From CAYRSS01 sp964426945 (GTDB lineage: Bacteria; Planctomycetota; Phycisphaerae; UBA1845), in NCBI GenBank assembly GCA_964426945.1, contig CAYRSS010000012.1:1-64000 (forward strand): a DNA stretch of 64,000 nt. The letters are read 5' to 3'. The position numbers and the translations under genes were made by a program. Position 1 is the stretch's first letter. Each line of letters begins with the position of its first letter. The notes below the pieces were generated by a model that searched no databases, was not told the origin of the DNA, and saw only the letters and a program-made list of their open reading frames with translations. Shown here piece by piece: positions 59,500 to 64,000 of this stretch.

Positions 59500-61122
59500 A
59501 TGTTGACCCTGATTCCCAGACGCTCGCGTGGGTGGTTCGGCCTGATCGCTTTCGCCGCCGCCCTGCTGCCCGCCCGGGCCGAGGGCCAGCCGGAGATCCG
59601 GAGCGTCGGGGGCGGGCGGTTCCGGGTGGAATTCGTCTGCAACGCCCCGGCGGGAACCCGCTCGGTCCACCTGGCGGGGACGTTCAACGGTTGGAGCCCC
59701 ACCGCCGACGCGATGACCGGCCCGGACACCGAGGGCCGATTCGTGATCGCCATGGACCTGCCCGGCGGGCGGCATGAGTACAAGTTCGTCCTCGACGGGC
59801 CCCGGTGGATCACCGACGAGGGCAATCCGCACCGTGTCCCGCCGCACGACAACGCAGTGGTGCAGATCGGCGAGCCGGCGACGGGCGGCACGCCCGAATC
59901 CGCCGCGACGCCGGTGGACATGATCCCACTCGACGAGCATCCCGCGGCGATCGCGGCGATCTACCGCAGCGGGCGGGTCGATGAGCGACAGTTCGAAGCG
60001 CGCCTCCAGAAGGCCGGTCTCGCCGGCGGGCTGCCCTTCTTCACGGACCGGACGATGTCGTTCGTCGTCCGGGTGGACGAGGACGAGACGGCGCGGCTCC
60101 ACGTCGCGGGGCACGGGTTCGAGCACTACTACACGATGAGCCGGTCCGCGGACGGCGGAAACGTCTACGCCGTGACGCTGCGGCGCGAGCCGAAGCTGAT
60201 CGGCGCGGTGTACGAATTCGAGATCACGCGCGGCGATTCGCAGCGCGTGGTGCTGGACGCCCGCGCCCGGATGCAGACCTCGCGCAACGGCCGGCCGGTC
60301 TCGGTGATCGCTCCGGACGACCCGGCTCGCGGTCGCATCCTCTACCTGGGCAGAGTCGACGCCAGTACCGGGGCCGTCCCCTCGCGCGACGTGTATGCTT
60401 ATCTTCCGCCCGGCTATGACCGCGAGCCCGGGCGCCGCTACCCGGTTGTCTACATGCATGACGGGCAGAACTGCTGGGACGACCCGATCGAGCCCTTCGG
60501 TCACGGCGGCTGGCAGGTGAACGCGACCGCCGACCGGCTCATCGCCGGCGGCGAGATCGAGCCCTTCATCGGCGTGGGCATCGCCAACTCGCCCCAGCGG
60601 ATCCGCGAGTACGGACCCGGGAGCGCGATCCTGTCGACCGAGCCGCACCCGTACATGGCCTACCTGCTCCGCGACGTGAAGCCGATGATCGACGGCCGGT
60701 TTCGCACCCGGCCGGATCGCGAGTCGACCTTCTCGATGGGGGCAAGCCTCGGCGGCGTGATTTCGTTCCAGCTCGCGCTGCGTCACCCGGAGGTCTTCGG
60801 CGGCGCGGCGTGTCTGTCATCGGCGTTCTGGGTGAAGGACGCGCAGGGGCGGGGCTACTTCGATCTGCTCGCGGCGGTCGGCCGCCAGCCGGTGCGGCTC
60901 TACATCGACAGCGGCACGGTCGGGATCAACCAGGACGGCGCCGCCGACACCCGCCGGATGGCCGAAGCGCTCCGCGCCGCCGGCTGGACCGAGGCGGACC
61001 TGCTGCACCACGAAGCCGAAGGCGCCGCCCACAACGAACAAGCCTGGCGAGCCAGGGTCGACAAACCGCTGCGCTTCCTGCTGGAAACGCCAAAAAGTCA
61101 ACACGTCAAAACGCCAAAATAA
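59500..61122 (+). CDS. Secreted CBM48-esterase (alpha/beta hydrolase)
   Basis: A 540-residue secreted enzyme. The signal peptide is about residues 1-29. An early CBM48-like domain (residues 50-125, SVHLAGTFNGWSPTADAM...HEYKFVLDG) may bind alpha-glucan. After a linker, residues of about 280-535 form an esterase D/feruloyl esterase-like alpha/beta hydrolase: Ser416 in MGASLGG, Asp470 in YIDSGT and His511 in GAAHNEQAW form the triad. Likely removes acyl groups from a glucan or a related polymer; substrate unproven. The C-terminal residues are encoded by an interspersed repeat (61086-61120). The gene is divergent from the GH13 gene. Confidence 0.85.
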   Translation: MLTLIPRRSRGWFGLIAFAAALLPARAEGQPEIRSVGGGRFRVEFVCNAPAGTRSVHLAGTFNGWSPTADAMTGPDTEGRFVIAMDLPGGRHEYKFVLDGPRWITDEGNPHRVPPHDNAVVQIGEPATGGTPESAATPVDMIPLDEHPAAIAAIYRSGRVDERQFEARLQKAGLAGGLPFFTDRTMSFVVRVDEDETARLHVAGHGFEHYYTMSRSADGGNVYAVTLRREPKLIGAVYEFEITRGDSQRVVLDARARMQTSRNGRPVSVIAPDDPARGRILYLGRVDASTGAVPSRDVYAYLPPGYDREPGRRYPVVYMHDGQNCWDDPIEPFGHGGWQVNATADRLIAGGEIEPFIGVGIANSPQRIREYGPGSAILSTEPHPYMAYLLRDVKPMIDGRFRTRPDRESTFSMGASLGGVISFQLALRHPEVFGGAACLSSAFWVKDAQGRGYFDLLAAVGRQPVRLYIDSGTVGINQDGAADTRRMAEALRAAGWTEADLLHHEAEGAAHNEQAWRARVDKPLRFLLETPKSQHVKTPK

Positions 61123-61247
61123 GATACTGGTCGCAGGCCTATATCAGCCGGCGCGCTTCGGCGTGCTAGGACATCGTCAAGCGTCCTGCCACACTAGCCC
61201 TCTGCCTCTTGTGTTGGCGTTTTGACGTGTTGACGTTTTGGCGTTTT
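61086..61247. repeat. Inverted pair of 34-bp repeats at two gene ends
   Basis: AACGCCAAAAAGTCAACACG and what follows at 61086-61120 is matched in reverse complement at 61214-61247 (TTGGCGTTTTGACGTG and what follows). The first copy encodes the last esterase residues; the second abuts the stop of the convergent membrane-protein gene. The two could fold into a long hairpin and act as a terminator. Confidence 0.75.
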
Positions 61248-61779
61248 ATGGCGTGGTCGCCGTCGACGAGCGCCAGTGGCTGAGCACGGTGATGATCATC
61301 CAGATCGCGCCGATGCCGTACACCACGCCACCCAGGCCGGCGCGGAGTTCGGCGGCCAGGCCACTCGCGTCGCCGGTGGTCCAGAGAATCTCGATCGCCA
61401 TGCCCGCCGATGCGAAATAGAAGACGAAGAACGTGATGAGAAAGCAGCCGAAGAGGCACTTGTCCATCAGGCGCAGCCCCGGCTGCGACTCGAGCCACGA
61501 CTCCCAGCCCGGCTCCACCTCTGACTCGACGCGCTCGCGGATGTAGCGACCGCAGCGCATCAGCGCGTTTTCCTCGGCCACGAAGAGAATCGTCAGCACG
61601 AGCACTACGAAAGGCAGGATCGGCCCGAGGAACCGCGTGCCCGGCGTCTCGGAGAGGTAAGTCAGCACCGGGACGGCCACGAGCCCCAGGCACACCGTCG
61701 TGAACAGCCGGGCCTTGGTCGCGGCAATCTCCTTGCGCAGGGCCTCGAACTGCAGCACCGCAAATTGCTTGTCTTCCAT
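61246..61779 (-). CDS. Four-helix membrane protein, unknown
   Basis: A 177-residue protein starting MEDKQFAVLQFEALRKEIAA, a coiled N-terminal helix. It has about four transmembrane helices: LFTTVCLGLVAVPVLTYL, LGPILPFVVLVLTILFVA, LFGCFLITFFVFYFASAGMA and VVYGIGAIWMIITVLSHW. A charged loop RYIRERVESEVEPGWESW separates the second and third. The ATG at 61779 has GGGAGAG upstream. It stands convergent with the esterase and divergent from the GH13 lipoprotein. No family is recognised. Confidence 0.7.
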   Translation of the reverse strand: MEDKQFAVLQFEALRKEIAATKARLFTTVCLGLVAVPVLTYLSETPGTRFLGPILPFVVLVLTILFVAEENALMRCGRYIRERVESEVEPGWESWLESQPGLRLMDKCLFGCFLITFFVFYFASAGMAIEILWTTGDASGLAAELRAGLGGVVYGIGAIWMIITVLSHWRSSTATTP

Positions 61780-61872
61780 GGATCGGCTCTCCCGGTAGAG
61801 GGTGATCGACGCGGCCGTCGGGATTCCCGGTGACAGTGACACGGCGGCCGACTACACTACACGCCACGTGCC

Positions 61873-63759
61873 ATGGCAGACAAGCAGCATCACCAGCGGA
61901 CGCTCGCCTCATCGCACTCAGCCGGGCGGGTTCTCTCATCGCCGGCGCGCGGTGCGGCCATCGCGGCAGCCGTCTGCGTCGGCCTGGCCGCCGGGGCGTG
62001 TGCAAACAGGTCGGGTGGCATGATGGCAAACCGGGGAGAATGGGGCGGGATTTCGGCTGATCGAAAGCCCGACGCAGTTCGCCTGGCAGAGCGCGCGACC
62101 GACCTCCCGTCCTGGGCGACCGACGCCGTGTGGTACCAGATCTTCGTCTCGCGCTTCCGCAACGGCGACCCGAGCAACGACCCGCCCGGGACGCTCCCCT
62201 GGACGACCGACTGGCTGGGCCCGCGGCCCGATGGTCATCGGCCGGAGCGGGTCGATCTGTACGGCGCCCCTTACGGCGGCGACCTCGCCGGCGTGCGCGA
62301 CCGGCTGGACTACATCCGCTCGCTCGGCGTGAATACCATCTACCTCAACCCGATCTTCGCGGCGGGGTCGCAGCACAAGTACGACACGCACGACCTGCGC
62401 CATGTCGATGATTCGTTCGGCGTCGCCGGGGCGTCGGCCCGGCTGTCAGGGGAGACGGCCGACCCCGCCACCTGGCAGTGGTCCGACAGCGACCGGCTCT
62501 TCCTCGACCTGATCCGCGAGGCGCACGCGAAGGGTCTGCGCATCGTCATTGACGGCGTGTTCAACCACGTGGGCACGGGCTTCTGGGCGTTCGAAGACGT
62601 GATGCGCAACGGCCGTGAGTCGCCTTACGCCGACTGGTTCGCCATCACCGATTTCGGCCCGCCGCTGCAATGGCAGGCGTGGAACGGCCCGAACGCCAGC
62701 CTGCCGGAGTTCAAACGAACCGAAGACGGCCTCGTGCAGCCGGTGGAGGATCACCTGTTTGCGATCGTGCGGCGGTGGATGGATCCGAACGGCGATGGAG
62801 ATCCGTCCGACGGCGTCGACGGCTGGCGGCTCGATGCGCCGCAGCATGTACCGCATGGTTTCTGGCGGCGTTTCCGCACGGTCGTGAAGGACGTCAACCC
62901 GGATGCGATCATCCTCGGCGAGTTGTGGTTCGACGACCTGAGCGAGTGGTTCACCGGCGACCAGTACGACAACGCGACGAACTACTATCTGGCGAACGCG
63001 GTGACGGCTTTCTGTCGACCCGAATCGGGTTGGTATCCGGCGACGCGATTCGCCCGCGAGATGCGTCAACTGCACCGCGACCTGGGTGATGCGCGATCGC
63101 GGGCGATGGTCTCCCTGCTGGACAGTCACGACACCGACCGCATTGCTTCGAAGATGGCCAATCCGCGCCGGCGGTACGACACGGACAACCTGCCTGGCGC
63201 GGGCAGCCCGCCTTACGACAACGGCCGGCCGGGCGAGGAAGCGTACAACCGGGTGCGCCTCGCGGCCGCGCTCCAGTTCACGCTGCCCGGGGCGCCGATG
63301 ATTTACAACGGCGACGAGGTGGGGATTTGGGGCGGCGAAGATCCGCACTGCCGGGCCCCCATGTGGTGGCCCGACCTCGGGGCTGACGCGGCCTGCGGCT
63401 ATCGCACCGGGCTTCTCGACCACTATCGCGGGCTGGCCGCGATGCGGGAGCGATTTCCCGCCCTGCGGTGGGGGAATTTCCACATGGTCCTGGCAGATGA
63501 TGCTCGGCGGGTGGTGGCGTTCGAGCGTTCGTTGCCGGACAGCGGACAGCGGATCGTCGTGGTCGCCAACGGCAGCCTGGAACCGCAGGAGGTGCGGCTG
63601 ACGATCGGTCGGCCGGGGGGAGCGGTACGGTCGTGGTCGATCGGGCAGCCTCCTGAGCCGGGTGCCGGCCCCCCTGCCTGCCCGGAGCTCGACGCCGGCG
63701 GCGGGCTGGATGTGGCCTGCCGGGGGCTGGACGTTGTCGTAATCACGCTAGAACGGTAA
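61873..63759 (+). CDS. GH13 alpha-amylase-family lipoprotein
   Basis: A 628-residue GH13 glycoside hydrolase. The N-terminus looks like a lipoprotein signal, with Cys43 in GLAAGACANR; the box AGAC is weaker than LAGC, so simple secretion is possible. The barrel starts near residue 80 (AVWYQIFVSRFRNGDP) and has VIDGVFNH, Asp321 in DGWRLDAP, Glu350 in LGELWFD and Asp420 in LDSHDTDRI, a complete catalytic triad. The order and YLNPIF segment resemble cyclomaltodextrinase or neopullulanase subfamilies. It probably cleaves malto-oligosaccharides at the cell surface. It follows a divergent membrane protein gene; the ATG at 61873 has no strong ribosome binding site. Confidence 0.88.
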   Translation: MADKQHHQRTLASSHSAGRVLSSPARGAAIAAAVCVGLAAGACANRSGGMMANRGEWGGISADRKPDAVRLAERATDLPSWATDAVWYQIFVSRFRNGDPSNDPPGTLPWTTDWLGPRPDGHRPERVDLYGAPYGGDLAGVRDRLDYIRSLGVNTIYLNPIFAAGSQHKYDTHDLRHVDDSFGVAGASARLSGETADPATWQWSDSDRLFLDLIREAHAKGLRIVIDGVFNHVGTGFWAFEDVMRNGRESPYADWFAITDFGPPLQWQAWNGPNASLPEFKRTEDGLVQPVEDHLFAIVRRWMDPNGDGDPSDGVDGWRLDAPQHVPHGFWRRFRTVVKDVNPDAIILGELWFDDLSEWFTGDQYDNATNYYLANAVTAFCRPESGWYPATRFAREMRQLHRDLGDARSRAMVSLLDSHDTDRIASKMANPRRRYDTDNLPGAGSPPYDNGRPGEEAYNRVRLAAALQFTLPGAPMIYNGDEVGIWGGEDPHCRAPMWWPDLGADAACGYRTGLLDHYRGLAAMRERFPALRWGNFHMVLADDARRVVAFERSLPDSGQRIVVVANGSLEPQEVRLTIGRPGGAVRSWSIGQPPEPGAGPPACPELDAGGGLDVACRGLDVVVITLER

Positions 63760-63773
63760 GCTTCGCTTGGCGC

Positions 63774-63793
63774 GGGCCCTCCCAAGAGGGCCC
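63774..63793 (+). terminator. Hairpin after the GH13 lipoprotein gene
   Basis: GGGCCCTC, loop CCAA, GAGGGCCC forms a perfect 8-bp stem 15 bases after the stop. The following ATGTGTT has only a weak T-tract, so termination is probable but not certain. Confidence 0.55.
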
Positions 63794-63965
63794 ATGTGTT
63801 AAGAACCGGCGCCGGCGTTAAGAATGCGTTGCTCCGGCGCTTCGGTTTTCCTATAACTGAAGTGCTTGAGTGCCTCGCGCGCGAGCGTTGCGCGCGGAGG
63901 GTGAGGGGGCTGGGTCGGTCTGAAGGTCGCGGCGAATGGATGCCTGTTAGCCTTTTTCTTGCGTC

Positions 63966-63981
63966 AGGCACGGCAATTGCT
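63966..63981 (+). promoter_or_regulatory. Near-consensus sigma54 (RpoN) promoter
   Basis: AGGCACGGCAATTGCT matches the sigma54 consensus TGGCACG-N4-TTGCW in all but the first base. The GG at 63967-63968 and GC at 63979-63980 have the required 10-base spacing. The gene it drives lies beyond the window; ATG at 63992 is too close to be a normal start. Exosortase-dependent genes are often under RpoN control in other bacteria. Confidence 0.6.
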
Positions 63982-64000
63982 CGACGTCCGCATGGAGCTT

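Noticed and set aside
1..64000. tRNA or rRNA genes
   Set aside because: Scanned for TTCGA-type T-arm motifs and conserved rRNA text by eye; none convincing. Small RNAs cannot be excluded without a covariance search.

Overview
The window is about 64 kb of GC-rich bacterial chromosome and codes densely on both strands. No rRNA, tRNA, phage, insertion sequence with transposase, or CRISPR array was recognised. The gene content points to a Planctomycetota bacterium, probably of a Phycisphaerae-like lineage (inference). Clues are a peptidoglycan/division (dcw) cluster without ftsA or ftsZ, large secreted Cys-rich proteins with dockerin-like DxDGNG ends, an exosortase, and families such as DUF1844, DUF2007 and a BshC-like protein.

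Region by region: 1-60 is a G/C homopolymer stretch that looks like a contig-end artefact. 362-2301 encodes the HslVU protease, followed by ribosomal protein S21. 2968-5435 (minus) holds a TIM-barrel protein and two small polytopic membrane proteins. 5632-22108 (minus) is one long dcw cluster. In transcription order it runs mraZ, a tiny ORF, rsmH, a LysM protein, an ftsL-like gene, ftsI, murE, murF, mraY, ftsW, murG, murC, murB, ddl and ftsQ-like. murD, ftsA and ftsZ are missing from their usual slots. The cluster starts at a good sigma70-type promoter with an inverted GTGGG pair downstream of it. Upstream lie an exosortase with a second membrane domain and a small bitopic protein.

24377-30584 holds a sugar-isomerase-like protein, a polytopic membrane protein, a WYL regulator, dtd, murJ (minus) and a 7Fe ferredoxin. 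30784-35187 (minus) holds a polyamine set (pyruvoyl arginine decarboxylase, deoxyhypusine-synthase-like enzyme, agmatinase) followed by a DUF2007 protein and a stand-alone Clp N-domain protein. 35344-42348 contains a TPR lipoprotein, a family-2 glycosyltransferase, a BshC-like protein, DUF1844, a rhomboid-TPR fusion, a class IV aminotransferase and a single-domain response regulator.

42466-50648 is a divergent pair of very large secreted proteins: a HExxHxxGxxH metalloprotease, and a 1645-residue Cys-rich repeat protein with an embedded CxxCH haem-type motif. They share the same C-terminal module and nearly the same terminator hairpin. uvrA and a large S41 processing protease follow. 56996-63759 is an extracellular alpha-glucan set: a secreted GH13 with dockerin-like end, a CBM48-esterase and a GH13 lipoprotein. 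The window ends at a near-consensus sigma54 promoter that should drive a gene outside it.

The dcw genes make lipid II and build the septum; MurE carries the DNPR signature of meso-diaminopimelate addition, and the LysM and FtsI proteins act on the wall. The polyamine genes would turn arginine into agmatine, then putrescine, then probably a longer polyamine. The secreted proteins and GH13 enzymes suggest a polymer-degrading lifestyle. Start codons were chosen from Shine-Dalgarno spacing, family length and overlaps. Promoter calls are by eye.
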